Below, piece by piece: positions 35,317 to 45,884 of a DNA stretch of 64,000 nt. Numbering within the stretch: the stretch's first letter is position 1; each line of letters begins with the position of its first letter. This stretch comes from Pseudomonadota bacterium (lineage in GTDB: Bacteria; Pseudomonadota; Gammaproteobacteria; Steroidobacterales; Steroidobacteraceae). The stretch is from the NCBI GenBank assembly GCA_016704655.1, contig JADIZR010000009.1, forward strand, positions 1-64,000, given 5' to 3'. The translations under genes and the position numbers were made by a program. The notes beneath the pieces are model-generated. The model made no database searches and was not told the DNA's origin. It was given only the letters and a program-made list of their open reading frames with translations.

Positions 35317-36519
35317 ATGACCGACGCTTTTATCTGTGATGCCATCCGGACCCCAATCGGGCGTTACGGCGGCGCGCTAGCAGGCGTCCGTACGGACGAT
35401 CTCGCCGCGCTGCCTCTCAAGCAGCTGCTGGCGCGTAACGCGGCTGCAGATTGGGGTGCGCTCGACGATGTCGTCTACGGCTGCGCGAACCAGGCGGGCG
35501 AGGACAACCGCAACGTGGCCCGCATGGCGGTGCTGCTCGCAGGCCTGCCAGCGGTAGTGCCAGGCGCGACAATCAACCGACTGTGTGGTTCCGGACTCGA
35601 CGCGGTCGCAACTGCTGCGCGCGCCATTCGCAGCGGCGAGGCGGAGTTCCTGATCGCCGGCGGCGTGGAAAGCATGAGTCGCGCGCCGTACGTGGTGTCC
35701 AAACCCGACGCCGCATTCACGCGCGAACTGCAGTTCGCAGACACGACGCTCGGCTGGCGCTTCGTCAATCCGCTGATCCGGCAACAGTACGGCGTGGATT
35801 CGATGCCGGAGACCGCCGAGAACGTCGCCGAACGCTTCGGCATCGCGCGCGCGGACCAGGATGCCTTCGCCCTGCGCAGCCAGCAGCGGGCGCTTGCGGC
35901 GCAGGCGTCGGGGCGGCTCGCGCTGGAAATCGTTCCGTTGACGGTTTCCGCCCGGCGTGGCGCGCCAGTGATCGTCGACCGCGACGAACATCCGCGCGAG
36001 ACGAATCTCACGGCACTGTCCAGCCTGGCCACACCGTTTCGTGACGGTGGAACTGTGACGGCGGGAAATGCGTCCGGCGTGAACGACGGCGCCTGTGCGC
36101 TCGTCGTCGCGTCAGAGGCAGCTGCGATCCGCCACGGTCTGACGCCGCGCGCGAGAATCTGTGGCACGGTCGTGGTCGGGGTCGAGCCAACCATCATGGG
36201 TTTCGGACCGGCGCCGGCGACACAGAAGTTACTGCAGCGGCTCGGGCTGCGACTTGTCCAGATCGACGTCGTCGAGTTGAACGAAGCGTTTGCGTCGCAG
36301 GCTCTCGCGGTCCTGCGTCACCTGGGGTTGCCGGACGACGCGGATCATGTGAACCCCAATGGCGGTGCCATCGCGCTCGGGCATCCCCTGGGCATGAGCG
36401 GTGCGCGGCTGGCTACGACCGCGCTGATCGAGCTGGAACTACGTGGTTTGCGTCGCGCGCTCTGCACGATGTGCATCGGAGTGGGGCAGGGCATCGCTCT
36501 CGTGCTGGAGCGTGTCTAG
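35317..36519 (+). CDS. Acyl-CoA thiolase, 3-oxoadipyl-CoA thiolase-like
   Basis: 400 aa thiolase. Nucleophile C90 in NRLCGSGLDA, GGVESMSRAPYV, the His loop GGAIALGHPLGMSGAR and the second Cys in CTMCIGVGQG. The opening FICDAIRTPIGRYGGALAGVRTDDLAALP is that of beta-ketoadipyl-CoA thiolases (PcaF/PaaJ) rather than acetoacetyl-CoA thiolases. No other beta-ketoadipate or phenylacetate genes are nearby, so a general beta-oxidation role remains possible. The gene stands alone between gpmA and a convergent glycosyltransferase. Confidence 0.92.
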   Translation: MTDAFICDAIRTPIGRYGGALAGVRTDDLAALPLKQLLARNAAADWGALDDVVYGCANQAGEDNRNVARMAVLLAGLPAVVPGATINRLCGSGLDAVATAARAIRSGEAEFLIAGGVESMSRAPYVVSKPDAAFTRELQFADTTLGWRFVNPLIRQQYGVDSMPETAENVAERFGIARADQDAFALRSQQRALAAQASGRLALEIVPLTVSARRGAPVIVDRDEHPRETNLTALSSLATPFRDGGTVTAGNASGVNDGACALVVASEAAAIRHGLTPRARICGTVVVGVEPTIMGFGPAPATQKLLQRLGLRLVQIDVVELNEAFASQALAVLRHLGLPDDADHVNPNGGAIALGHPLGMSGARLATTALIELELRGLRRALCTMCIGVGQGIALVLERV

Positions 36520-36553
36520 CGCGGGCGCCGACTGGTGGGACCCTTGCCCGGCT

Positions 36554-37348
36554 TCAGTGCGGCAGGTGCTGATCGATGCCGCGAGCGCAGCGCGTGCGGC
36601 CGCTGCGGACAGTTTCCTGCCAGCGTTCCTGGTTTGCGCGCACGGCAGCGCGCGAGGCGGGCCGGTGCGCCAGGTGCCAGGCGATCGCCGAAAAAACCAG
36701 GGTCTGGCGCCGGATGCCTGCGTTGGTGAGGCGGGCACAGAGTTCCTTGTCCTCCGCGCCCCAGCCCGCAAAGTCCTCGTCGAAGCCGTTCGCCTGCAGC
36801 AGGTCCGCGCGCCAGAACGCCTGGTTGCACGACTTGATGGCGACGAAGGCGTTGGCAGCCCTGCCGAGCTTCTCCGTGAGGCGCGGCGCGTGCAGCGCAT
36901 AGGGACGACGCCGCAGGTCGACGCCGGTCGTCCATGGCGACGGAATGCGCCTGCTGCGCAGGAGCCGCTGCGTGGCGGCCTCGTCAAGTGGAATGCGCAC
37001 GCCCTGCGTCCAGTACCCCGGTCTTGCAGCCCGCGCATGGTCTGCCACGAACAGCGGATGCAATACCATGTCGCCGTCCAGCAGCAGTACGTAGTCGCCG
37101 GTGCAGCGCGCAATCGCGAGGTTGCGCATGCGTCCAGCGCGAAAACCCGAGTGCTCCTGGCGCACGAACGTAATGCCCGACGACAGGCGCTTCCTGAACG
37201 CTTCCACCACGGCGGCCATCGCGGGGCCCGACCCATCGTCCGCCACGATGACCTCGTCCGGTGCCTGGGTCTGTGCCCCGACGCTCGCCAGCACTCGCTT
37301 GAGCGCTGCGGGCCGCTCATAAGTGACGATGACGAGGCTCGTGCGCAT
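36554..37348 (-). CDS. Family 2 glycosyltransferase
   Basis: 264 aa GT-A fold. N-terminal SLVIVTYERPAALKRVLAS, VIVADDGSG, the DxD-type motif LLLDGDMVL (near residue 93), and the acceptor-side FAGWGAEDKELCARL typical of galactosyl/GalNAc transferases with the extra C-terminal GT-A domain. Soluble, no membrane segment. It starts by a TGATG overlap with the end of NAD-GDH but has no functional link to it that I can see. Acceptor unknown; probably a surface glycan. Confidence 0.88.
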   Translation of the reverse strand: MRTSLVIVTYERPAALKRVLASVGAQTQAPDEVIVADDGSGPAMAAVVEAFRKRLSSGITFVRQEHSGFRAGRMRNLAIARCTGDYVLLLDGDMVLHPLFVADHARAARPGYWTQGVRIPLDEAATQRLLRSRRIPSPWTTGVDLRRRPYALHAPRLTEKLGRAANAFVAIKSCNQAFWRADLLQANGFDEDFAGWGAEDKELCARLTNAGIRRQTLVFSAIAWHLAHRPASRAAVRANQERWQETVRSGRTRCARGIDQHLPH

Positions 37349-40300
37349 CAGGCCTCGGCCACTGCTACGCGACGCACCGCCTGCAGCGCGACCGACAGCG
37401 ATGCAAAATCAATCTCCGTGGTCTGTGCGCGGATGTCGTTGATCACCGCGCGAGCATGCTCCGCGGCCGCCTGGTTTCGCGACAGCCACTTGTCGAGCGA
37501 CTTGACCGGATCCTTCTCTCGCGATGATTCGAGCACTCCCTGTGCCAGGCTGCGGTGCACTTCGAACAGCGCCTCGCGCAGGCTGCCGCGCGCCACGGCG
37601 TGCCAGTGCCCTGCCGTGTCCAGGCCTTCGATGTGCTTGCGCAGCCAGTCGAGCCTGAAATAGCCGCCGATGGCGAAGTAGGCCTTGGCAGCTGCATCCA
37701 CGGTGAGCTTGCGCGACTCGGCGAGTTCGACGATGTCGGGGCCGCTGTGCAGGGCACTGCAGGCTGCGATCCGGCGCGACAGCTCGGCCGGCACGCCGGC
37801 CGTCGCGAGTTCGGCGTGACGGGCTTCGAACGCGGCTCGTGCAGCGCCGTCGAGCCACTGCAACGGCGCGCGCGTGAGTTCCTGGATGCCAGGACGCAGG
37901 CGCGCCACCTGCTGTTCGATTCCGAGAGTCGAGCGGTGCCGCTGGATCAGCCAATAAGTCGCCTGTCGGATCAGGCCGATCGTGTCGTGCATCATGCCGT
38001 ACTGCAGGGGCGCAGCCACCTTGTTGTCCAGTCGCTCGATCGCGGTCCAGAGGTCGCGCACGTCGAACACCTCGCGAGCGATCGAATAGGCCCGGGCCAC
38101 CGTGGCGGCGTCGGCTCCGGTGTCCTGCTGGGTGCGTGCGACGAAGGTCGGTCCCATGCGATTGACGATGCTGTTGGTCGTCGCGGTGACGATGATCTCG
38201 CGCTTCAGCCGGTGTTCATCCAGCAACCTGCCGCAGCGCTCGGCGAGCCGCGGCGGGAAGTACCGGTCGAGCTCCTGGCTGAGGTACGGATCCTCCGGCA
38301 CGTCCGACTGGATCAGCTGCGCGCTGAGTGCGATCTTCGCGTAGCTCAGCAGCATCGCGAGTTCCGGCCGCACCAGGCCCAGCCCCGCGCGGCGGCGGTC
38401 TTCGATCTCCTCCGCGCTCGGCAGGTACTCGAGCGCGCGGTCCAGCACGCCATCCAGTTCGAGTGAGCGGATGAAGTGCGCGTGCTCACCGAGCCGCTCC
38501 GGCGCGGCCGCCTGCAGCAAGCTGATCGCCTGGCTCTGCAGGTAGTTGTCGCGCAGCACGAGCTGGCCGACGTCGTCCGTCATCGATTCGAGCAGCCGGT
38601 TGCGCTCCGCCGTCGTCATGCGCGTGCGTTCCTGCACCGTCTTCAGCTGGATCTTGATGTTGACCTCGTGGTCGGAGCAGTCGACGCCGCCGGAGTTGTC
38701 GACGAAGTCGGTGTTCAGGCGGCCGCCGTGCAACGCGTACTCGATGCGGCCGAGTTGCGAGCAGCCGAGGTTGCCGCCTTCGCCCACGACCTTGCAGCGC
38801 AGCTCGCGGCCATCGACGCGGACCGCGTCGTTGGTGCGATCACCCACGGCGGAATTCGCTTCCCACGAAGCCTTCACGTACGTGCCGATGCCGCCGTTCC
38901 AGTGCAGGTCGACCGGCAGCTTCAGGATGGCGCGGATGATCTCCACAGGTGTCGATTTCGGCGCATCGATACCGAGCAGCAGGCGGGCCTGCGGCGATAG
39001 TGCAATCTCCTTGGCATTGCGCGCGAACACGCCACCGCCCTTCGAAATCAGCTTTGCGTCGTAGTCGGTCCACGACGAGCGGGGCAGGTTGAAGAGTCGC
39101 TCGCGCTCCTTGAAACTGCGGGCCGCGTCGGGCTCCGGGTCGAGGAAGATGTGCTGGTGGTTGAAGGCGGCCACCAGCCGGATGTGTGGCGAAAGCAGCA
39201 TGCCGTTGCCGAACACGTCGCCCGCCATGTCGCCAATGCCGGCGACCGTGAAGTCCTGCGACTGCGTGTCCAGGCCGAGTTCGCGGAAGTGGCGCTTGAC
39301 GCACTCCCACGCGCCCTTCGCGGTGATGCCCATCTTCTTGTGGTCATATCCCGCGGATCCGCCGGAGGCGAACGCGTCCCCGAGCCAGAAGCCGTACTCG
39401 GCCGCCAGCGCATTGGCCGTATCGGAGAATGTCGCGGTGCCCTTGTCCGCCGCAACGACGAGGTACGGATCGTCCGGGTCGTAGCGCACGGTGCGTTCCG
39501 GCGGGATGAGCTTTTCGCCACGCACGTTGTCGGTGATGTCGAGCAAGCCGCGGATGAAGAGGCGGTAGCACTCGGTGCCCTCGCGCTGCACCTCCTCGCG
39601 CGAAGCGCCCGTGGGCATCTGTTTCGGCACGAAGCCGCCCTTGGCGCCGACCGGCACGATCAGCGTGTTCTTGACGTTCTGCGCCTTCATCAGGCCGAGG
39701 ATCTCGGTGCGGAAATCCTCGCGCCGGTCGGACCAGCGCAGGCCGCCGCGCGCGACCTTGCCCATGCGCAGGTGCACGCCTTCGACGCGTGGCGAGTACA
39801 CCCAGATCTCGAACATCGGGCGCGGCTTCGGCAGTTCGGGCAGCAGCTTCGGGTCGAGCTTGAACGAGAGGTACGGCTTGGGCAGGCCGTCCGCGCCGCG
39901 CTGATAATAGTTGGTGCGCAACGTGGCCATGATCACCGCGCGGAACGAGCGCAGGATGCGGTCGTCGTCGGGGCTCGTGACTTCCTCGAGCGCGTCGTCG
40001 ATGTCCTCGGCAAAAGCTCCAACCTGCGCCGTTCGTGTTGCAGGCTTCAGATCGGGGTCGAAGCGCGATTCGAAGGTCCAGGCAAGGCGGGCCGCGATCG
40101 ACGGATTGCGGGCGAGTACCGCTTCCATGTAGCGCTGGCTGAACGGGATGCCGGTCTGCAGCAGGTAGCGGCAGACGGCCCGCAGGATCAGCGCCTGCTT
40201 CCAGTCGAGACCGGCGGCCAGGATGAGCCGGTTGAAGCCGTCGCTTTCGGCCTGGCCATGATGCACGGCGAAGAACGCCTGCTCGAAGCGGCGGCCTTCC

Positions 40301-42175
40301 AGTTCCGGATCGAGCGTGCGGCCGGCCGCGTGCTTGACCTCGATGTCCTGGATCCAGAGCGTCGAGCCGTCCGTCGGCGCCACGCGATACGGGCGCTCGT
40401 TCAGGATGCGCAGGTCGAAATTTTCGAGCAGCGGCAGGATGTCGGACATGGCGACGGGCTCGCCGCGGCGATAGAGCCGCAGGTGGAGCGCACCACTGGC
40501 CGGGTCGCCGGGACGCAGTTCCATCCCGAGTGCCGTCGGGCTGGCATCCAGCGCGGCAAGTTCCTGCAGGTCGTGAATGGCCTCGGCCGGTGGCACGTCC
40601 TCCTCGTACGCGACGGGGAACGCGTCCTCGAACCGTGCCGCCAGCTGGTCAGCCGCTGCGGCTGGCAGCCGCGCCTGCAGTTCGTCGTTCAGGTGGTCAG
40701 TCCACGTGCGCATCGCGGCAGTGATGCGTTGTTCGATGCGCTCGACGTCGGTCACGACGCTGCGCGCAGGGTCCGTGCGCACCAAAATGTGGAGGCGTGC
40801 GAGCGCGGATTCGGAAATCTGCACCTGCGACTCGAGATCCACGCCCGCGAGGTCTTCGAGCAGGATGCGTTCGATCCGTTCACGGACCTGGGTGTTGTAG
40901 CGGTCACGCGGCACGTACAGCAGGCACGAAAAGAACCGCTGGTAGGGATCGCGGCGCGCGAAGAGTCGCACGCGCTGGCGTTCGTACAGGTTGACGATGC
41001 CGCGTGTCGTGCGCACGAGTTCCGGCACCGTCGACTGGAACAGCTCGTCGCGCGGATACGTCTCGAGCACGTGCATCAGCGACTTGCCATCGTGACTCGT
41101 CGGCGACACGCCGATGTGGTCCACTACGCGCTGCACCTTGTCGCGCAGCAGGGGAATCTCGCGCGGACTGGTGCTGTAGGTGCTCGACGTGAACAAGCCG
41201 ATGAAGCGTCGTTCGCCGACGACGCGACCGCCCTTGTCGAACGTCTTGATGCCGACGTAATCGAGGTAGGTCGCGCGGTGCACGGTGGAGACGGAGTTGG
41301 CCTTGGTCACGATCAGCAGCGCAACTTCGCGCGCCTTGCGCTGCAGTTCGCCCGTAAGCACCGTTGGCTTGGGTTGCGGACGGCCGTCGCCGGTGCGCAG
41401 CAGGCCGAGGCCGGAACGAGGCACCGGTACCAGCCGGTCGAACGAGCGCGTGCGCTCGAGCTTGTACTCGCGGTAGCCGAGGAACGTGAAGTGGTTGTCG
41501 GCGAGCCACTCGATGAACTCGACCGCTTCCTTTTCCTCGCGACGGGGGATGGCTGGCACGCCGGCATTCACGTCCCTGGCGATGTCCAGGGCGCGTTGAC
41601 GGATGGCCGGCCAATCGGAAACCGCAAGCCGCACGTCTTCCAGCATGCGCAGGATGTTCTGGGTCAGTGCTTCGTGCCGCGCCGGATCGCCGATTCGCGG
41701 CACCGCCACATGCTGCCAGGACTCCATGGTGCCGAGGGCACTGTCGTGTTCCTCCATGCTCAGCAACTTGCCACGACGGTCCCGGGCGATGCGCAGCACC
41801 GGATGGATCATCAGCTGGATCGGCAGGCGGGAGTCGCTGAGCACGACGGCCAGTGAGTCCACGAGGAACGGCATGTCTTCGGTCACGACCTCGACGATCG
41901 TGTGCGGCGATTCCCAGCCGTCACGTTGCAGCTGCGGGTTGAAAACGCGAACCCTGGGCTCGCCGGCAGGACGCACTGCGCCGAAGCACGAGGGCTCCAG
42001 CGGCTGACGCAGCGAACGCTGCCGCATCGCGCGCCTGCAGGTCCTCTTCGCCGACGCCTCGGTAGTAGGCCTGCACGAACGCGGGCAGCGGCAGCGGAGC
42101 TCCGCGCGTCCTGCGCGCGAGCTTCGCGATTTCGTCGATCAGGTGCTGTCGGGCAGCGGGGATCGTTCCTGGCAT
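37348..42175 (-). CDS. NAD-specific glutamate dehydrogenase, giant (GDH-1600) type, frameshifted near the N-terminus
   Basis: About 1608 aa. The C-terminal ~1535 residues are in one frame; the true N-terminus (MPGTIPAARQHLIDEI...) is in another frame and joins around 41981-42000, consistent with one extra base. N-terminal ACT-like regulatory region (VVTEDMPFLVDSL), then the catalytic domain with RGGLRWSDRREDFRTEILGLMKAQ, KGGFVPKQ, and the nucleotide region GIGDMAGDVFGNGMLLS; a long C-terminal helical extension follows. It oxidises L-glutamate to 2-oxoglutarate and ammonium, mainly catabolically. The large type is common in Pseudomonas and Xanthomonadales. Confidence 0.95.
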
Positions 42176-42209
42176 GGCGGGGCGTCCTTGGTATGTCGTT
42201 CTTCTGCAG

Positions 42210-42734
42210 TCATCGGGTCGGGTCGCGACGTGTCTGTGGGCGTCGCGCCGCGGGACCCCGTGCGGCCTGCTTCGGCGCACGCAGGTCCACGGAGAGAATT
42301 TCAGCACGCTGCGTGAGCACGCCGAGCAGGCGGTCGAGCGCTGCGCGTTCGTCTTTCGACAGCGTGTCGAGCAGCGAACGCTCGAATTCGAGGGCGAGGG
42401 GGGCGACGCCGCGATAGACGGCGGCTCCGGCCGCGGACACCTGCAGGATGGAGCGGCGTCGATCATCCGTTGCGACGGCTCGACGCAAACGGCCAGCGCG
42501 CAGCAGGCGATTGACTGCACGGCTCACGGCGACGGCATCCATGCGGCTCTTCTCGGCGACTTCGCGTGCCGAGAGTCCGGGGTGGCGCATGAGCACGGCG
42601 ATGACCCGCCATTCGGGGATCGTCAGGCCGAAGCGTTCCTCGTAGGCCGCCGCGATCGCGTTGCTCGTCACGTTGGCGAGCACCGAGAGCCGGTACGGCA
42701 GGAACGATTCGAGTTTGATCAACGGCGAGGTCAA
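42210..42734 (-). CDS. MarR-family transcriptional regulator
   Basis: About 174 aa if started at the TTG at 42734 (LTSPLIKLESFLPYRLSVLAN); the start is uncertain and no clean ribosome site is present. Winged helix: LTIPEWRVIAVLMRHPGLSAREVAEKSRMDAVAVSRAVNRLL, then the wing AVATDDRRRS. C-terminal dimerisation helix and a basic tail (ARGPAARRPQTRRDPTR). MarR proteins usually repress adjacent genes and respond to aromatic or lipid ligands. Candidates are NAD-GDH downstream and zapE/acetoacetyl-CoA synthetase upstream. Confidence 0.8.
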   Translation of the reverse strand: MTSPLIKLESFLPYRLSVLANVTSNAIAAAYEERFGLTIPEWRVIAVLMRHPGLSAREVAEKSRMDAVAVSRAVNRLLRAGRLRRAVATDDRRRSILQVSAAGAAVYRGVAPLALEFERSLLDTLSKDERAALDRLLGVLTQRAEILSVDLRAPKQAARGPAARRPQTRRDPTR

Positions 42735-42798
42735 GGCGTGGGGACCGTCCGCAGCAGAAGTTTTCGATTGTAACGAATCGGGTGCCGGCGGCGCCAGT

Positions 42799-43914
42799 TC
42801 AGGGGCGGTGCGGCCGCGACAGGTACTCGTGCGTCTGCATTTCCGCCAGCCGGCTGCGCGTCCGGTCGAACTCGAAACGGAGGCGGTCGCCGACATACAA
42901 TTCATCGATGGGTGCGTGCGCGGCCAGAACCAGCTTCACGCCGCGGTCGTAGAACTCGTCGACCAGCGCAATGAACCGGCGCGCCGGGTTGTCCCGGGTC
43001 TGGTCCATCTGCGGCACACCGCTGATCAGTACGGTGTGGAAGTCGCGCGCGATCTCGACGAAGTCCGCCTGCGAGCGTGGTCCGTCGCAGATGGCGTCGA
43101 AGTCGAACCAGACCACTTCGTCCGCTCGCGCGACGAACGGGACAGGGCGGCCCTCGACGGCCAACTGCCCCGGCGCGCAGGTGTCGCCACCACAGAGGTC
43201 GGCAAAGCGCGTCTCGAGCTGCCGATGCGTGTCCGGCAGTCGCGCATCAAGGTAAAGCGGTGCCTTCTCGAGCAGGCGCAGCCGGTAATCCTCGCCGCCG
43301 TCGACATTGATGACCTCGCACTGACGCTCGATGGCGGCGATGGCCGGCAGGAAGCGCTGGCGCTGCAGGCCATCGCGGTAGAGTTGCGACGGCGGCAGAT
43401 TCGAAGTGAAGACCAGCGTGAAGCCGCGTTCGAACAGGCCGGCGAAGAGTCCGCCCAGCAACATGGCGTCGGCAATGTCGCTGACGAACAGTTCGTCCAG
43501 GCAGAGTACGCGGATGTCGCGTGCGATGTCGGCCGCCACGTGCTGCAGCGGGTCGGGCAGGTCGCGCAACTCCCCGAGACGCGCATGCAGGTCCTTCATC
43601 AGGCGGTGAAAGTGCTCGCGCTGTGTCGGCACGCCGACGTGCGCATGGAACAGGTCCATCAGGAAAGTCTTGCCGCGGCCGACGCCGCCCCAGAGGTACA
43701 CGCCTCGCTCGCCGGCTGCGCTGCCGCCCCGTCGTCCTGCCTGGGTCCGCCAGCGGCCGAAGAATCCCGCCTTCGAGCGGTTCTCTGCGCCGCGCAGGCG
43801 CACCGCCAGGTCCGAAAGGCGGTCGACCGCGTGCTGTTGCGCGGGGTCCGGGCGATAGCCGTGACGGACGAGTGCGGCCTCGTATTCCTTCTGCAGATCA
43901 GCGCGCCGCGTCAT
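42799..43914 (-). CDS. zapE: Cell-division ATPase ZapE (AFG1 family)
   Basis: 371 aa from the ATG at 43914 (MTRRADLQKEYEAALV). P-loop GGVGRGKTFLMDLF, Walker B VLCLDELFVSDIADA, sensor region FTSNLPPSQLYRDGLQRQRFLP, and C-terminal FIALVDEFYDRGVKLVLAA. AFG1-type AAA+ ATPase that destabilises FtsZ rings in E. coli. A short loop rich in Arg/Gly (RTQAGRRGGSAAGERG) is inserted before the P-loop. It follows the acetoacetyl-CoA synthetase gene by 10 bp. Confidence 0.95.
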   Translation of the reverse strand: MTRRADLQKEYEAALVRHGYRPDPAQQHAVDRLSDLAVRLRGAENRSKAGFFGRWRTQAGRRGGSAAGERGVYLWGGVGRGKTFLMDLFHAHVGVPTQREHFHRLMKDLHARLGELRDLPDPLQHVAADIARDIRVLCLDELFVSDIADAMLLGGLFAGLFERGFTLVFTSNLPPSQLYRDGLQRQRFLPAIAAIERQCEVINVDGGEDYRLRLLEKAPLYLDARLPDTHRQLETRFADLCGGDTCAPGQLAVEGRPVPFVARADEVVWFDFDAICDGPRSQADFVEIARDFHTVLISGVPQMDQTRDNPARRFIALVDEFYDRGVKLVLAAHAPIDELYVGDRLRFEFDRTRSRLAEMQTHEYLSRPHRP

Positions 43915-43924
43915 GCGCGGTGCT

Positions 43925-45874
43925 TCAACTGCGTAACTCCGGCCGGTCACGGAACTCCTCCAGGGCCGCCGGGTTCGCCAGCGCATCGGTGTTCTTGACC
44001 GGGCGGCCGTGCACGACCTCGCGCACCGCAAGCTCGACGATCTTGCCGCTGATCGTGCGCGGGATGTCATTGACCGCGATGATCCTGGCCGGCACGTGCC
44101 GGGGCGTCGTGTTGTTCCGGATCACGTCGCGGATGCGCTTTTCGAGCGCCGCGTCGAGCGTGACGCCAGCGCGCAGCCGCACGAACAGCACGACGCGCAC
44201 GTCATTGTCCCAGTCCTGGCCGATCGCGATGCTCTCGAGGATCTCGTCCAGCTTCTCGACCTGCCGATAGATTTCCGCAGTGCCGATACGGACGCCGCCG
44301 GGATTGAGGACGGCGTCGGAACGCCCCAGGATCACGAGCCCGCCGCGAGCCGTGAGCACGGCGAAATCACCATGGCACCAGACGTTCGGGAAACGCTCGA
44401 AATAGGCGGCGCGGTAGCGGCTGCCGTCAGGATCGTTCCAGAAACCGACCGGCATCGAAGGGAAGGGCGCGGTGCAGACGAGTTCGCCCTGCTGGCCTTG
44501 CAGCGGTCGGCCGTCGTCATCGAACACTTCGACTCGCATCCCGAGTCCCCGGCACTGCAGTTCGCCGCGATAAACAGACAGCGTGGGGTTGCCGAGCGCA
44601 AAGCAGGACACGATGTCGGTGCCACCCGAGATCGACGCGAGCTGGATGTCGGCGCCGATCGCGTCCTGTACGAAGTCGAACTGCTCGTGCGCAAGCGGCG
44701 AGCCTGTCGACAGGACGGTGCGCAGGTGGACGAGAGTGACCTTGTCGACGGGCCGATAGCCACTTTTTTCCAGCGCAGCGAGATACTTCGGGCTCGTGCC
44801 AAACAGGGCGACACGCTCCTCGCTCGCCAGTCGCCACAACACGCCTTCGTCCGGGTGGAACGGCGAACCGTCGAACAGCACGACGGTGGCCTGCGAGGCC
44901 AGCGCGCTCGCGAGCCAGTTCCACATCATCCAGCCGCACGTCGTGAAGAAGAACAGCCGCTCGCCGGGATGCACGTCGGAGTGCAACTGGTGCTCTTTCA
45001 GGTGCTGCAGCAGCGTGCCGCCCGCGCCGTGGACGATGCATTTCGGCACGCCCGTGGTGCCCGATGAATACAGGATGTAGAGCGGATGATCGAAAGGCAG
45101 GCGCTCGAAGCGCAGCGTGGCGCCCGGTTCACCGAACTCTTCGTAGTGACGTGCCGCAGGCAGGCGCGCCAGGTCCGGTCGTGGACTCACGTTCGCCACG
45201 ACGACCACGCACGTGACTGAAGGCAGGCTTTCGAGGATGCCCGCGATGCGCTCGATCGAATCGAGCGTCTTGCCGCCGTAGCAGTAGCCGTCGGCCGTGA
45301 AGAGCACTTTTGGCGCGATCTGCCCGAAGCGGTCGAGCACGCCGCGAATGCCGAAGTCGGGGGAGCATGACGACCAGGTTGCGCCGAGGCTGGTCGTTGC
45401 CAGCATCGCGACGATCGCTTCCGGCAGGTTCGGCATGAATCCCGCGACGCGATCCCCGGCGACGATGCCCGCTGCCCGCAAGCCATCGGCTACGCGTGCG
45501 ACCTCGGCACGCAACTGGTCCCAGGACAGCTCCCTGCGCCGGCCGCGTTCGTCGCATGCGATGAGGGCGGGTCCGGGTCCGGTGCCGCGCAGCAGATTCT
45601 CTGCGAAGTTCAGCCGGGTGCCCTCGAACCAGGTGGCGCCGGGCATGCGCTCGCCGTCCCGCAAAACCGGACCCGTGCCGCGATCGGCGATCACGCCGGC
45701 GAAGTCGAATACGGCACTCCAGAAAGCGGCCGGTTCGTCAACCGACCATTGCCACAGAGCCGGGTAATCGCCGGCGGGCGCACCGTGATCGCGGGCAAAC
45801 GCGTGAAATCCCGTCAGCTGCGCGGCCGCGACGCGTGCGGCGGACGGAATCCAGTGGGGGGTGTCGTCGGTCAC
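43925..45874 (-). CDS. aacS: Acetoacetyl-CoA synthetase
   Basis: About 649 aa from a GTG at 45874 (VTDDTPHWIPSAARV), the family length. Adenylate-forming domain: LYILYSSGTTGVPKCIVHG (P-loop), the acyl pocket FFTTCGWMMWNWLASAL, SGGTDIVSCF and the hinge/core NPGGVRIGTAEIYRQVEKL; catalytic Lys in RTISGKIVELAV. It activates acetoacetate to acetoacetyl-CoA, for ketone-body or leucine catabolism or polyhydroxybutyrate recycling. The thiolase and SDR cluster at 50-53 kb would act on the product. Confidence 0.93.
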   Translation of the reverse strand: MTDDTPHWIPSAARVAAAQLTGFHAFARDHGAPAGDYPALWQWSVDEPAAFWSAVFDFAGVIADRGTGPVLRDGERMPGATWFEGTRLNFAENLLRGTGPGPALIACDERGRRRELSWDQLRAEVARVADGLRAAGIVAGDRVAGFMPNLPEAIVAMLATTSLGATWSSCSPDFGIRGVLDRFGQIAPKVLFTADGYCYGGKTLDSIERIAGILESLPSVTCVVVVANVSPRPDLARLPAARHYEEFGEPGATLRFERLPFDHPLYILYSSGTTGVPKCIVHGAGGTLLQHLKEHQLHSDVHPGERLFFFTTCGWMMWNWLASALASQATVVLFDGSPFHPDEGVLWRLASEERVALFGTSPKYLAALEKSGYRPVDKVTLVHLRTVLSTGSPLAHEQFDFVQDAIGADIQLASISGGTDIVSCFALGNPTLSVYRGELQCRGLGMRVEVFDDDGRPLQGQQGELVCTAPFPSMPVGFWNDPDGSRYRAAYFERFPNVWCHGDFAVLTARGGLVILGRSDAVLNPGGVRIGTAEIYRQVEKLDEILESIAIGQDWDNDVRVVLFVRLRAGVTLDAALEKRIRDVIRNNTTPRHVPARIIAVNDIPRTISGKIVELAVREVVHGRPVKNTDALANPAALEEFRDRPELRS

Positions 45875-45884
45875 GCCTCGAATG

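Noticed and set aside
39151..41856. A 901-residue open frame antisense to NAD-glutamate dehydrogenase.
   Set aside because: No recognisable motif; the opposite strand encodes a conserved giant dehydrogenase.
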